Positions 19,092-29,800 of a stretch of 64,000 nt of DNA are shown here, in pieces. The notes beneath the pieces are model-generated. The model saw only the letters and a program-made list of their open reading frames with translations, did not search any database and was not told the origin of the DNA. Positions within the stretch are counted from its first letter, which is position 1; every line of letters begins with the position of its first letter. The position numbers and the translations under genes were made by a program. Source of the DNA: Larkinella rosea (GTDB lineage: Bacteria > Bacteroidota > Bacteroidia > Cytophagales > Spirosomataceae); the NCBI RefSeq assembly GCF_003858635.1, contig NZ_RQJO01000008.1, forward strand, positions 806,001 to 870,000, read 5' to 3'.

Positions 19092-20135
19092 ATGACAATT
19101 GTGTACATTGGGGATACCAACCCGTCTTCGACCGCCTTTCACCGGTTTCTGGCGCTGAAACGACTGGGGCATCGGGTAACGATTTATAATCCGCAGGAGG
19201 CTTGCCAAGGCGATTTACAGGGGTTTTTGTCCGCTAAAATTCACTTTCGGACGGGGTATCAATTGCTGCAAAACCGGATCGGGAAATGGCTGACTGGCGT
19301 CATCGACAAAACCGCCGATCTGGTTTGGGTGGACAGTGGCGAGCTAATCGGCCCATCCGTGCTGAAAAAAGTAAAAGCCACGGGCGTGCCGGTTATTCTG
19401 TACAACGTCGATGATCCGACTGGCCCAAGAGACGGCGGCCGGTTTAAATCCCTGCTGAAAGCGCTTCCTTTTTATGACCTGGTGGTGGTGGTGCGGCCCG
19501 AAACCGAGCGGGAATGCCGTCAGCTTGGCGCGTCGAAGGTGTTGCGGGTTTGCCGAAGTTACGACGAAGTAGCGCACAAACCATATGATACGATCGACGA
19601 AATTCCGGCGCAATTTCGGTCGGAAATCGCGTTTATCGGCACCTGGATGCGGTACGAAAAGCGCGATGAATTTTTGTTGAAACTGATCCAAAACGGTTTG
19701 CCGGTTGCCATTTGGGGCGACCGCTGGCAGAAATCACCGCATTGGAATGCCTTGAAGGATCACTACCGGGGGGGCGCATTGGGCGGTAGAGGTTATGTGG
19801 GAGCCATTCAGGGAGCCAAACTTTGCATCGGCATGCTTTCCAAGGGGAATCGGGATTTACACACGCAGCGGTCGCTGGAAATCCCGTTCATCGGCGGATT
19901 GTTTTGTGCCGAACGCACCGCCGAACACACGGCCATGTACCGGGAAGATGTGGAAGCGGTTTTCTGGAAAGACGTGGACGAGTGCATCGTCAAATGCCGG
20001 GAAATGCTGGCCGATGAACAAAAAAGGGAATCGATCCGGCTGGCCGGAATGCGCAGAGTCCGGGAAAATAAGGTAGGAAACGAAGATATCTGCACGCAGA
20101 TTCTGGCCGAATTAGAAATCCATCAGTTGATCTAG
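19092..20135 (+). CDS. CgeB-like glycosyltransferase
   Basis: 347 residues. It starts MTIVYIGDTNPSSTAFHRF, and the C-terminal half contains RSLEIPFIGGLFCAERT and HTAMYREDVEAVFW, which are typical of CgeB/DUF3880-type GT-B transferases. Residues LVWVDSGELIGPSVL and VILYNVDDPTG belong to the first Rossmann half. Probably transfers a sugar during repeat-unit assembly; donor and acceptor unknown. Tight spacing (one base before, two bases after) shows it is part of the operon. Confidence 0.8.
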   Translation: MTIVYIGDTNPSSTAFHRFLALKRLGHRVTIYNPQEACQGDLQGFLSAKIHFRTGYQLLQNRIGKWLTGVIDKTADLVWVDSGELIGPSVLKKVKATGVPVILYNVDDPTGPRDGGRFKSLLKALPFYDLVVVVRPETERECRQLGASKVLRVCRSYDEVAHKPYDTIDEIPAQFRSEIAFIGTWMRYEKRDEFLLKLIQNGLPVAIWGDRWQKSPHWNALKDHYRGGALGGRGYVGAIQGAKLCIGMLSKGNRDLHTQRSLEIPFIGGLFCAERTAEHTAMYREDVEAVFWKDVDECIVKCREMLADEQKRESIRLAGMRRVRENKVGNEDICTQILAELEIHQLI

Positions 20136-20137
20136 GC

Positions 20138-21331
20138 ATGCGGATCGTTATTTTTTGTCACCCTTCTTTTCTCGGTTCGCAGAGCATGCCCCGCTATGCC
20201 CACTGGCTCGCCGGCGGCATGCAGGAACGGGGCCACGAAGTGGAGTCGTGGCAACCCAAACCGGTTTTTTACACGCTTTCCGTACCCGGTTTTTTCAGGA
20301 AATGGCTGGGTTACATCGATCAATATATTCTATTCCCGATTCAGGTTCGGAAACGGATCAAGGCGTTGTCCCGGCAAACGTTATTTGTCTTTGCCGATCA
20401 GGCGCTGGGTCCCTGGGTGCCACTGGTGGCAAACCGACCGCACGTCATTCATTGCCACGATTTTCTGGCGCAACGATCGGCGCTGGGCGAAATTCCGGAG
20501 AATCGAACGGGCTGGACGGGAAAATCCTACCAGGCCTACATCCGCCGAGGGTACCGAACAGGGAAACATTTCATCTCCATTTCCAACAAAACCCGGGCGG
20601 ATCTGCACCAGTTTTTACGGACTCAGCCACCGGTTTCGGCGGTTGTCTACAATGGTGTCAATCCCGTTTACACGCCGGGGCTGGCTGCCGAATCGCGTTC
20701 GGTTTTAAGCCAGCGGTTTGGGATCGATTTATCGGCGGGTTACATCGTCCATGTGGGCGGCAATCAGTGGTATAAAAACCGCAAAGGCGTGCTGGAAATT
20801 TATGCGGTCTGGCGAAAAGCGTATGAACGAAGCTTGCCGCTGTTGCTGATCGGTGAAAAACCTTCGGCCGAACTAATGGAGCTGGCCCAGGCGTCCGGTT
20901 TTCAGAACGACATTCATTTTTTGACGGACGTAGACGATCAGCACGTGGTACATGCCTACCGGGGTGCTCAGGTGTTCCTTTTTCCGTCGCTGGCCGAAGG
21001 ATTTGGCTGGCCCATCGTGGAAGCAATGGCCTGCGGGTGTCGGGTGGTCACCACCGACGCGGCTCCCATGACCGAAGTGGCCGGTAGCGCGGCCGTGCTG
21101 CTCCGCCGAAAACCGCTCGACGACCGCGATCGGCTGATCTGGGCGGGCGAAGGGGCTATTTGCCTGGAACGCATCCTGAATGAAACGCCGGAAAAACGCG
21201 CCGAACTGATCCGGGAAGGGTTTAAAAACAGTCAACGATTTAACAGCGACAAAGCGCTCGATTCCGTTGCGGACACCTACCAGAACATTCTGGACACGTA
21301 TCGTTTTACCACCCAGACCGCCACGATCTAA
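20138..21331 (+). CDS. GT4-family glycosyltransferase
   Basis: 397 residues, GT-B fold. Visible marks are YIVHVGGNQWYKNRKGVLEI at the start of the second Rossmann half and the EX7E motif in AEGFGWPIVEAMACG. The N-terminal half has HCHDFLAQRSALGEIPE. The glycine-rich nucleotide-binding region and the E-rich loop are intact. Separated by two bases from the upstream stop and three from the downstream ATG. Sugar not predictable; mannosyl- or glucosyl-type retaining enzymes are the usual members. Confidence 0.88.
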   Translation: MRIVIFCHPSFLGSQSMPRYAHWLAGGMQERGHEVESWQPKPVFYTLSVPGFFRKWLGYIDQYILFPIQVRKRIKALSRQTLFVFADQALGPWVPLVANRPHVIHCHDFLAQRSALGEIPENRTGWTGKSYQAYIRRGYRTGKHFISISNKTRADLHQFLRTQPPVSAVVYNGVNPVYTPGLAAESRSVLSQRFGIDLSAGYIVHVGGNQWYKNRKGVLEIYAVWRKAYERSLPLLLIGEKPSAELMELAQASGFQNDIHFLTDVDDQHVVHAYRGAQVFLFPSLAEGFGWPIVEAMACGCRVVTTDAAPMTEVAGSAAVLLRRKPLDDRDRLIWAGEGAICLERILNETPEKRAELIREGFKNSQRFNSDKALDSVADTYQNILDTYRFTTQTATI

Positions 21332-21334
21332 TTC

Positions 21335-22495
21335 ATGCAAATTCTTCACGTCGTCTCTGGGTTAGATCCAAAATCGGGTGGGGTCAGTCAGGCACTGCAG
21401 ACGATGATCAAGGGTTTGTCGGCACTTTCGGTGCGCAGTGAAGTGGTCACGCTGGATGATCCGCAGGCGGTTTATTTACAGCAGATGGCGTTCCCGGTGT
21501 ATGCGACAGGCCCCACGAAAAGCTCCTGGCAGTACAGTCCGAATTTCCGATCCTGGATGGACGACCACGTAGCGAAGTACGATCTGGTTCTTGTTCACGG
21601 TCTCTGGCACTACCATACCTACGGGACCTACCAGGCCTGGGCGCAGTTAAAATCAAAAAAGCCCCGGCTGTATGTCATGCCCCACGGGATGCTGGACCCC
21701 TGGTTTCAGCGGGCAGCGGGGCGGAAACTAAAGGCCCTTCGGAACTGGCTTTTCTGGCGTTTAATCGAAAATATCCTGATCAATAAAGCCGACGGTTTGC
21801 TGTTTACCTGCGAAATGGAAAAGGAACTGGCGGAAATAACTTTCCGGCCTTACCTGCCAAAATCGAAAAAAGTAGTAAGTCTCGGCGTCGAATCGCCCCC
21901 GGTTTTTACACTGGCGATGAAAAAAGCGTTTATCGAAAAATGCAGGGGACTGAACCGGCCTTTTATGCTGTTTATCAGCCGGATTAACGTTAAAAAAGGC
22001 GTTGATTTATTAATCAATGCGTACTTGAGATTGAAGGCGGAAGGGATTGAACTACCCCAGCTGGTGATTGCCGGGCCGGGTCTGGAAACCGCTTACGGGC
22101 AGGAAATGCAACAACTGGCGGACGGAGATCCAGACATTCTGTTTCCGGGAATGCTCGAAGGTAACGCCAAATGGGGCGGTTTTTACAGTTGTGAAGCGTT
22201 TGTCCTGCCCAGTCATCAGGAAAATTTCGGGGTTGCGGTTGTCGAAGCGCTGGCCTGTTCCAAACCGGTTCTGATTTCGAATCAGGTTAATATCTGGAAA
22301 GAAATCGCCCTCGAACAGGCCGGAATCATCGAGCAGGATACTGAAAACGGCACGTATGCCCTGCTCCGGCGCTGGACAACCCTGACGAGCGACCAGCAAC
22401 AAGAGATGGCACGCCGGGCAAAGATCGCTTTTGAAACTCATTTCACCGTGGCGCAGGCTTCTGAACGGATGCTGCACGCTCTGAATCGTAATTAA
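21335..22495 (+). CDS. GT4-family glycosyltransferase
   Basis: 386 residues. MQILHVVSGLDPKSGGVSQA is the classical first beta strand plus glycine loop of GT4 enzymes. Further marks are VMPHGMLDPWFQ, LFISRINVKKGVDLLINAY and SHQENFGVAVVEALACSKPV, which holds the EX7E pair. The HGMLDPW block is frequent in enzymes working on exopolysaccharide repeat units. Complete, normal length, no odd features. Confidence 0.9.
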   Translation: MQILHVVSGLDPKSGGVSQALQTMIKGLSALSVRSEVVTLDDPQAVYLQQMAFPVYATGPTKSSWQYSPNFRSWMDDHVAKYDLVLVHGLWHYHTYGTYQAWAQLKSKKPRLYVMPHGMLDPWFQRAAGRKLKALRNWLFWRLIENILINKADGLLFTCEMEKELAEITFRPYLPKSKKVVSLGVESPPVFTLAMKKAFIEKCRGLNRPFMLFISRINVKKGVDLLINAYLRLKAEGIELPQLVIAGPGLETAYGQEMQQLADGDPDILFPGMLEGNAKWGGFYSCEAFVLPSHQENFGVAVVEALACSKPVLISNQVNIWKEIALEQAGIIEQDTENGTYALLRRWTTLTSDQQQEMARRAKIAFETHFTVAQASERMLHALNRN

Positions 22496-22500
22496 ATCGT

Positions 22501-23655
22501 ATGCGTATTGCCATTATACAGGGAGCCTTTTTGCCGGTACCACCCGTCCGGGGCGGAGCGGTCGAAAAGATCTGGTACCGAATGGGACAGGAATTTGCCG
22601 TCATGGGGCACGATGTCGTTCACATTGGTCGGTCCCATCCCGGTTTGCCCGAACAGGAAGTCGTCAATGGGGTAACCTACGTACGGATTCCGGGTTACGA
22701 AACGCCTTCGTCGCTCCTGAAACTTAAGTTTCTGGATTTATTGTACTCGATTCGGGCGGTTAAAACGTTGCCGGATGAAGTCGATGTCATTGTGACCAAC
22801 ACGTTCTGGGCGCCCTTCTTACTGCGGGGGAAACGCGGGAAAAAAGTCTATGTAGACGTGCAGCGGGTGCCCAAAGGTCAGATGAAATTTTACCGCCACG
22901 TGGGCGTCCTGAGAGGTTGTTCACCGGCAATCAGCGAAGGCATCCGGCAAGAACTGGCCCCTGAATTCCACCACCTGGTCTCTTACGTTCCCAATCCGGT
23001 TCCGTTTGACATTAAAAATCTTTCCATAAACCGGGAAAAAACGCTGCTGTTTGTTGGGCGGCTGCATCCCGAAAAAGGCGTTCATGTCTTATTGAAAGCC
23101 TTTCGGTTGCTCGAAAAAGAGCAGTTTTCGGGCTGGAAGCTGAAAATTGTTGGTCCTTCTGCTTTTGAAGACGGGGGCGGGGGCGATGCCTATTACCAGG
23201 AATTACAGCAGCTTTCGGCCGGAATGAACGTGGAATGGATCGGACCGGTTTTTTCGGATGACACCCTGATTACGTACTACGCGGAAGCCGGTATTTTCTG
23301 TTATCCCGCCCAGGAAGGCAGTGGCGACGCGGCTCCGGTGGCTCCGCGGGAGGCAATGGCCTACGGGGCCGTGCCGGTGGTGTCGGGTCTGGGGTGTTTT
23401 CAGGATTTCATTCAGGACGACGAGAACGGACTCTATTATGACCATACTTCGCCGGATCAGGTCGGGCAGCTGGCTCAGGTACTTTCCGCACTCATGAATG
23501 ACGAAAACCGCTTGAAGCGGCTTTCGAAACAGGCCGTCCGGGTGAATACCGAGTATGCCATTCCCGTGATTGCCCAACGATTTATGGATGATTTCAGGAA
23601 GATTTATCCCGCCAGAAAAAATGATAAAAACCCATCAGCAAGCGTCAGCATATGA
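22501..23655 (+). CDS. GT4-family glycosyltransferase
   Basis: 384 residues. The N-terminus MRIAIIQGAFLPVPPVRGGA has the donor/acceptor glycine loop. The second half has TLLFVGRLHPEKGVHVLLKA and VAPREAMAYGAVPVVSG. The usual first Glu of EX7E is replaced by a GSGDAAPVAPREAMA arrangement, a variation also seen in GT4 relatives. Its 3' end overlaps the next gene by 35 bases in another frame. Confidence 0.87.
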   Translation: MRIAIIQGAFLPVPPVRGGAVEKIWYRMGQEFAVMGHDVVHIGRSHPGLPEQEVVNGVTYVRIPGYETPSSLLKLKFLDLLYSIRAVKTLPDEVDVIVTNTFWAPFLLRGKRGKKVYVDVQRVPKGQMKFYRHVGVLRGCSPAISEGIRQELAPEFHHLVSYVPNPVPFDIKNLSINREKTLLFVGRLHPEKGVHVLLKAFRLLEKEQFSGWKLKIVGPSAFEDGGGGDAYYQELQQLSAGMNVEWIGPVFSDDTLITYYAEAGIFCYPAQEGSGDAAPVAPREAMAYGAVPVVSGLGCFQDFIQDDENGLYYDHTSPDQVGQLAQVLSALMNDENRLKRLSKQAVRVNTEYAIPVIAQRFMDDFRKIYPARKNDKNPSASVSI

Positions 23656-24193
23656 CAGCCCTTGGACGGTAGCGCAGCGGATCAAAATGATCAGCTGGCA
23701 ATTTGTCTGGGCGATTTTCTGTTCGTGGACGCCTAAACCGGCCAATCCCTGGCGTCTGTTCTGGTTGAGGGCTTTTGGGGCGCAACTGAGCGGAAAACCG
23801 TTTGTGCACCAAAACGCCCGGATTCAGATTCCCTGGAACCTGGTACTTCACGACCGCGCCTGTCTGGGCGACGGTGCCAACGCCTATTCGCTGGACCGGA
23901 TTGAAATTCACGAACATGCCACCGTGGCTCAGGAAGCGTATCTCTGCACCGGAACGCACGCATTCGATCAACCCGCCCGGAACCTGGTCACGGCACCCAT
24001 TGTCATCGGTGCCCACGCTTTTGTCGGTGCCAGATCGTTCATCATGCCGGGCATTACGGTGGGTGCCGAGGCCATTGTGGGGGCGTGTAGTGTGGTGACC
24101 AAAGACGTGCGCCCGTTCGAAGTAGTGGCCGGAAATCCCGCCCGGATCATTCGGAAAAGAGAGTTGACGGCCGTTCGTACGGCCGTAAGTTGA
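23621..24193 (+). CDS. Colanic-acid-type O-acetyltransferase (WcaF-like, left-handed beta-helix)
   Basis: 190 residues from the ATG at 23621; an upstream start at 23570 would only extend the overlap with the previous gene. Hexapeptide repeats (IEIHEHATVAQEAYL, IVIGAHAFVGARSFI, VTVGAEAIVGACSVV-like) and the closing VVAGNPARIIRKRE mark an LbH acyltransferase. The segment YLCTGTHAFDQPARNLVTAP carries the catalytic His of WcaF/NodL-type enzymes. It probably acetylates a sugar of the repeat unit using acetyl-CoA. The 35-base overlap implies translational coupling with the upstream glycosyltransferase. Confidence 0.88.
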   Translation: MIKTHQQASAYDSPWTVAQRIKMISWQFVWAIFCSWTPKPANPWRLFWLRAFGAQLSGKPFVHQNARIQIPWNLVLHDRACLGDGANAYSLDRIEIHEHATVAQEAYLCTGTHAFDQPARNLVTAPIVIGAHAFVGARSFIMPGITVGAEAIVGACSVVTKDVRPFEVVAGNPARIIRKRELTAVRTAVS

Positions 24194-24205
24194 TATTCTT
24201 ACAAA

Positions 24206-25036
24206 ATGATTTCAGTACTTATACTCACCAAGAACGAAGAACAGGATTTGCCGGGTTGTTTACAATCCGTTGCCTGGTGTAACGACATCCACGTTTTTGA
24301 TTCCTTCAGTGACGACAAAACGGTGGATATTGCCCGGGCGGCCGGTGCCACCATCACGCAGCGTAAATTTGACAACTGGGCTGCCCATCAGAACTGGGGC
24401 CTGGCCAATATTCCGTTCAAACACAACTGGGTGCTCTACATCGACGCGGATGAGCGGGTTTCCGAAAAACTGAAAGAGACGCTGTTACGCTTTTCTTCAG
24501 TCGACGCAGAGGTGGTTGCCTACGAAATTCAACGGCGCGATTTTGCCTGGAATGGCCGGTGGCTGAAACACGCCCAGATGTCGCCTTTTTACCTGCGTCT
24601 TTTTCGGCCCGATAAAATGCAGTACAAACGGCTGGTCAACCCGGTTTCCATTCCGGATGGAAAAGTGGCCCGGATCGACGGTTTCCTGGATCATTACCCC
24701 TTCAGTAAAGGCTTTCGGTTCTGGTGGCAGCGGCACCTTAGCTATGCGGATATGGAAGCCGCCATGCGGATGATGGACATGGATGCCGGTACCTCGTTTT
24801 CGTTTCAGAAAGCGGTTTTTAGCACCGATTTTAGCGAACGCCGGTATCATCAGAAGGGCATCTTTTACAAAATGCCCGGTCGTCCGTTCATCAAATGGTT
24901 TTACCTGGCCATCTGGCGACGCGGGTTTCTGGATGGGCGGGCCGGAGTGACCTATGCCGTGCTGCAGGCCGTTTATGAGTACTTCATTGTTCTGAAAACC
25001 AAAGAATTACAAGCTGCGTCCTCGTATCGGGCGTAA
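24206..25036 (+). CDS. GT2-family glycosyltransferase
   Basis: 276 residues, GT-A fold. MISVLILTKNEEQDLPGCL opens the domain. VFDSFSDDKTVDIA gives the first acidic site and NWVLYIDADERVSEKL the metal-binding DxD. The family resembles the WaaE/KdtX group of inverting transferases in LPS and exopolysaccharide loci. There is no membrane helix except a weak C-terminal hydrophobic part. Twelve bases separate it from the acetyltransferase gene; a 131-base gap follows before the WcaI-like gene. Confidence 0.87.
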   Translation: MISVLILTKNEEQDLPGCLQSVAWCNDIHVFDSFSDDKTVDIARAAGATITQRKFDNWAAHQNWGLANIPFKHNWVLYIDADERVSEKLKETLLRFSSVDAEVVAYEIQRRDFAWNGRWLKHAQMSPFYLRLFRPDKMQYKRLVNPVSIPDGKVARIDGFLDHYPFSKGFRFWWQRHLSYADMEAAMRMMDMDAGTSFSFQKAVFSTDFSERRYHQKGIFYKMPGRPFIKWFYLAIWRRGFLDGRAGVTYAVLQAVYEYFIVLKTKELQAASSYRA

Positions 25037-25167
25037 CCCTATACCGGCATCTAAAACCGGTACTCAATCAGGTTTTGGATTGAAATAACGCAGGAGTAAC
25101 CCGTGTAAAAAACCGGTTGATTTCAGTTTAGCAGGGGCTCGTGTGGTATCGCAAACGCAATTACGAA

Positions 25168-26430
25168 ATGAGAATTCTGATTTACGGCATTAATTATTCA
25201 CCCGAGCTCACCGGTATTGGTAAATATACGGGCGAAATGGGGGAGTGGCTGGCCGGAAATAAGCAGGAAGTGGATGTCATTACCGCCATGCCGTATTACC
25301 CGGAATGGGCCGTGCACGCTTCCCACAAACGGAAAGGGTGGCATACCGAATACATCGACGGGGTGCGGGTGCATCGCTGCCCGCTTTATGTACCCACCCG
25401 GGTAACCTCGCTGAAACGCATTCTGCACGAATTTTCCTTCGTGGTCAGCAGTTTGTGGTACTGGCTGCGGGTCTTTTTTGGAAAACGGTACGATGTCGTT
25501 ATCTGCATATCCCCGCCCTTTCACCTGGGGTTGATTCCCGCCATTTACTCCCGGCTGCGCAAGGTGCCATTCTGGTGCCATATTCAGGATTTACAGATTG
25601 ACATGGCCAAGGATTTGGGCATGATCACGAACCGTACGTTTCTGAATACCATGTTTAAAGTCGAATCGTATATTCTGAAGCGGTGCAGTGCGATTTCGAC
25701 CATCAGCGAAGGAATGCTTCAGAAGGTAAAACTGAAAAACGGGGCTGGTTCCAAGTGCGTTCTGTTTCCGAACTGGGTCGATAGCACCCACATAAAACCG
25801 GTGCCGAAACCCCATTCGATGCGCGCCGAACTGGGCTTGCTGGATTCGGATCGGGTCATCCTCTATTCCGGAAGTCTGGGCGAAAAACAAGGGCTGGAAA
25901 TCATTATCGCAGCCGCCCAGTCATTCGCGCAACAGCCGGATATCAAGTTTCTGATTGTTGGATCGGGCGGAGGAAAAACGAAGCTGGAAGCAACCGTTCG
26001 GGAATACGGATTAACGAATGTCGTGTTTCACCCGTTACAGCCGTATGAAAAATTGTCGGCTCTTTTGGGAACGGCCGATATCCACCTGGTCTTACAGAAA
26101 AAATCGGCTTCCGATCTGGTTCTTCCTTCAAAACTAACCGGAATTCTGGCTGCTGGCGGTTGTGCGCTGGTTTCGGCTGTTCCCGGCACCACCCTGTATG
26201 ACGTTGTACACCGGCATGAAATGGGAATTCTGATTGAGCCGGAATCAGCTCAGGCATTGGAAGTAGCCATTGAACAAGCACTTTCTATGGATTTAAGTCC
26301 CTACCATACCAATGCCAGATGGTACGCGGAAACGTATTTAAACAAAGAAACGACACTCAACAAGTTCATTGGCGAGTTGCGAAAAATCACCGGTGAACCC
26401 CGTCCTCTGCCACTACTGGTCGATTTATAA
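25168..26430 (+). CDS. WcaI-type colanic acid glycosyltransferase
   Basis: 420 residues from the ATG at 25168; an in-frame GTG at 25141 would add nine residues before the conserved MRILIYGINYSPELTGIGKY, so I prefer the ATG. That opening plus ITAMPYYPEWAV, PFWCHIQDLQIDMAKDLG and ILYSGSLGEKQGLEII are hallmarks of the WcaI family. It is a GT4-like enzyme of colanic-acid-type loci. It is the last gene of the exopolysaccharide operon. Confidence 0.9.
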   Translation: MRILIYGINYSPELTGIGKYTGEMGEWLAGNKQEVDVITAMPYYPEWAVHASHKRKGWHTEYIDGVRVHRCPLYVPTRVTSLKRILHEFSFVVSSLWYWLRVFFGKRYDVVICISPPFHLGLIPAIYSRLRKVPFWCHIQDLQIDMAKDLGMITNRTFLNTMFKVESYILKRCSAISTISEGMLQKVKLKNGAGSKCVLFPNWVDSTHIKPVPKPHSMRAELGLLDSDRVILYSGSLGEKQGLEIIIAAAQSFAQQPDIKFLIVGSGGGKTKLEATVREYGLTNVVFHPLQPYEKLSALLGTADIHLVLQKKSASDLVLPSKLTGILAAGGCALVSAVPGTTLYDVVHRHEMGILIEPESAQALEVAIEQALSMDLSPYHTNARWYAETYLNKETTLNKFIGELRKITGEPRPLPLLVDL

Positions 26431-26870
26431 TCAATACCGGTTTTGACAAGGCTGATCGTGTTTTAATGATAGTCCGGATAAGCCGGGTCTGGGCAGATAC
26501 TTACAGCTCATTTGGCCACGTAATGCACAGAGTATAATTACTTATTTATAAAATTACGCCATATACTAAATTAAGCGACTGGAAATAGTGCAATGGATTC
26601 TCATTTGTTGGATTATAAAGTATCTTTAAGTCTTAAAACTGCTCGTTAATTGGATTATTTCCCATTAAAATAGTACAATTAGTGAAGCGCGCAACAAGCG
26701 GTTTGCAAAGCAAAAAAAATGAGAAAATATTTTTATTGAACACGCCGGACTGCAGCGGTTTTTACGTAAAAAAACAAACAAAAACATAAATACATTTCAT
26801 TTAAAATATTAATATAATTATATAAATACTTGAATAGATTTATTTTTTAATACCAAGGAATTGATTTAGA
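26431..26870. other. AT-rich control region upstream of the NRPS-PKS gene
   Basis: 440 bases without a gene. From about 26690 the sequence is strongly AT-rich with poly-A and poly-T tracts, contrasting with the coding DNA on both sides. No clear terminator for the upstream operon is visible. It must contain the promoter of the natural-product cluster, but no sharp -7 element could be chosen. Confidence 0.5.
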
Positions 26871-29800
26871 ATGGAAACCCTGAATGAACCAAACATGCTT
26901 TTGGGTGCAATCCAGAAGACCGTAATCGATTTGTTTGCTGAGCAAGTTAGCAAGGCACCGGATCGTATTGCGGTTTTTTTTGATAAGCAGGGTATTACCT
27001 ACCAGGAACTGGATGAGAAATCAAACCAGTTGGCTCGTTTTCTAATCAAAAAAGGAGTCAGAGCCGAAACGCTTGTCCCCATTTGTGTCAATCGCTCGCT
27101 GGAGATGATCATTGGCCTTTTGGGCATTCTGAAAGCGGGTGGGGCCTACGTTCCGCTTGACCCGGAATATCCGATTGACCGAATCAATTACAGTTTGGCG
27201 GATGTGGCTGCGGAAGTGATTCTGGCCGATAATCATTCGGTTCAGGTGCTGAAAGAAGGCAATAAAAACGCGGTAGTTATTGATTTAAATACGGATTGGG
27301 AAACGATAGCACTCGAATCAAAAGAAAGCGTGCAGCGCGTTATAACATCCGATAATCTGGCGTATGTCATTTATACATCCGGATCAACCGGGCGACCAAA
27401 AGGCGTTTTAATTGAACACCGTAGTTTGTTCAATTTCATACAAAATCAATCCATTGAATTCGCAATAAATGAAGAAGAAATAATTCTTCAAACCAGTAAT
27501 TATGCGTTTGATCCGGCTACTGAACAGATTTTTCTGGCGTTATGTAACGGTGCCAAATTGGTATTAATTCGGAAAGAATCTCTTTTTAATCCGGATGAAA
27601 TAACCCGACTGATTACGGAGCAAAATATTACGCACCTTCACGCAACACCGAGCTTATTGCGGTATATACCCGCTGACAAATACAGTAATTTAAAAAGAGT
27701 GGTTTCGGCGGGTGAAATCTGCCCGCCCGATCTCGCATCGGCCTGGGGTACGAAGGTACAATTTTATAACAAATACGGCCCCACCGAAGCCACAATAAGT
27801 TCAATTCAATACCGGTATTCGTCGGTCGGTCATCCGGAACGTGCCGTACCGATTGGGACGCCAATTGCCAATACGGAGATTTATATTTTAGACGAAACCG
27901 GGAATAAAGTTGCTGCCGAAACGGCTGGCGAAATCTACATTGGAGGGGCGGGTGTGGCACGCGGTTACCTCAATAATCCGCAGCTTACGGCCGAAAAATT
28001 CATTGCTAATCCGTTTGGTAATACACCCGGCGACCGGCTTTACAAAACCGGTGATACGGCAAAGTGGTTGGCGGATGGCACCATTGAATACATTGGCCGA
28101 ATCGACGATCAGGTGAAAATCCGAGGCCATCGCATTGAGTTGAGCGAGATAGAAACCGTATTGGGTGGCCACGAAGCTATTGATCAATGCGTTGTCATTT
28201 CCCAGCCGGATCGTAACACCGGCCAGCGACTGGTTGCGTATGTGGTTGTCAACCGGGCAATCGATAACGCAGTTATCAAAGCGTATTTAGCGGGTAAATT
28301 ACCCGAATATATGTTGCCGTCGTTGGTTGTCCAGATAGCCGCATTTCCGTTGACTTTTAACGGAAAAATCGATAAAAAAGCACTGCCAAAACCGGAAGGA
28401 GTACGTCCGGTTCTGTCCAGTTTATACATCGCTCCGGTTTCGCCAATCGAGCAAACCATTGAAACCATTTGGGCCGAAATATTACAGGTAGATAAAGTTG
28501 GAGTTGAAGATAATTTTTTTGAACTGGGCGGTAATTCGTTACTGGCTATTTCGGCAGTAACGCTGTTGAAAAAACGGTTTGGTTATACGCTGCCGATTAC
28601 AAAATTGTATCAACAGCCAACCATTAAAGCACTGGCGGTATTTTTAGCAGCAGAAAAGAACCGTAAGGCAAAACAGGTAAAAATCAAAGAGGCAACCGAT
28701 ACCCAGGATATTGCAGTAATTGGTATGGCGGGTCGATTCCCCGGTGCCGACTCCATTGACGCACTTTGGACTATTTTAAAAACCGGTCAGGAAACCACCC
28801 ATTTTTTCACCGAAGAAGAGCTGGATAAATCCATCCCAACGGGTCTGCGGAATGATGCCGACTATGTAAAAGCGCGGGGAGTTATTCAGAAAGCCGACGA
28901 ATTTGATCCCCTGTTTTTTGGAATTAACCCGCGTCTGGCGGAGTTGATGGACCCGCAGCACCGTATCTTTCTGGAGATAGCCTGGGAAGCCCTCGAGAGT
29001 GCCGGGTATGATCCTCAGAAATACGACGGACCAATTGGTGTTTTTGGCGGTTGCCGGAACAATACGTACTACTATACCAACGTCCTGCCGAATGCCGAGC
29101 TGGTCGAACGGGTCGGCAGCTTTCAGGTAATGACGGCCAATGACAAGGATTACATTGCAACCCGGACGGCTTACGCCCTGAATCTGAAAGGCCCGGCCGT
29201 GACGGTGCAATCGGCCTGTTCCACGTCCCTGCTGGCCATTGCCCAGGCCGTCGACAGCATCCGGAATGGGCAGTGTGAGATGGCGCTGGCGGGTGGTGCC
29301 GCCATTGCCCAGCCGATCAACAGCGGGTATCTGTATCAGGAAGGGGCCATGTTGAGCAACGACGGCCATTGCCGCCCGTTTAGCGCCGATGCACAGGGAA
29401 CGGTTTTCAGCGATGGCGCGGGCATCGTTCTGCTGAAAGGTCTGGAAGCAGCCCGGCGGGATGGCGATACGGTTTTTGCGGTGATCAAAGGCGTTGGCGT
29501 CAACAACGACGGGGGCGGAAAAGGCAGTTTCACGGCCCCGAACGCCGAGGGACAGGCGGGCGCTATTGCGATGGCGTTGCAGGATGCCCAGGTTGATCCC
29601 GCGACCCTGAGTTACATCGAAGCCCACGGAACCGCCACGCCCATCGGCGATCCGATCGAAATTGAAGGATTGAAAATGGCGTTCGGTGAGCTGCCATTTA
29701 CCCAATTCTGCGCCATTGGTTCCATCAAAAGCAACATGGGGCACCTGACAACGGCGGCCGGCGTGGCCGGATTCATCAAAACCGTGTTGTCGCTGCACCA

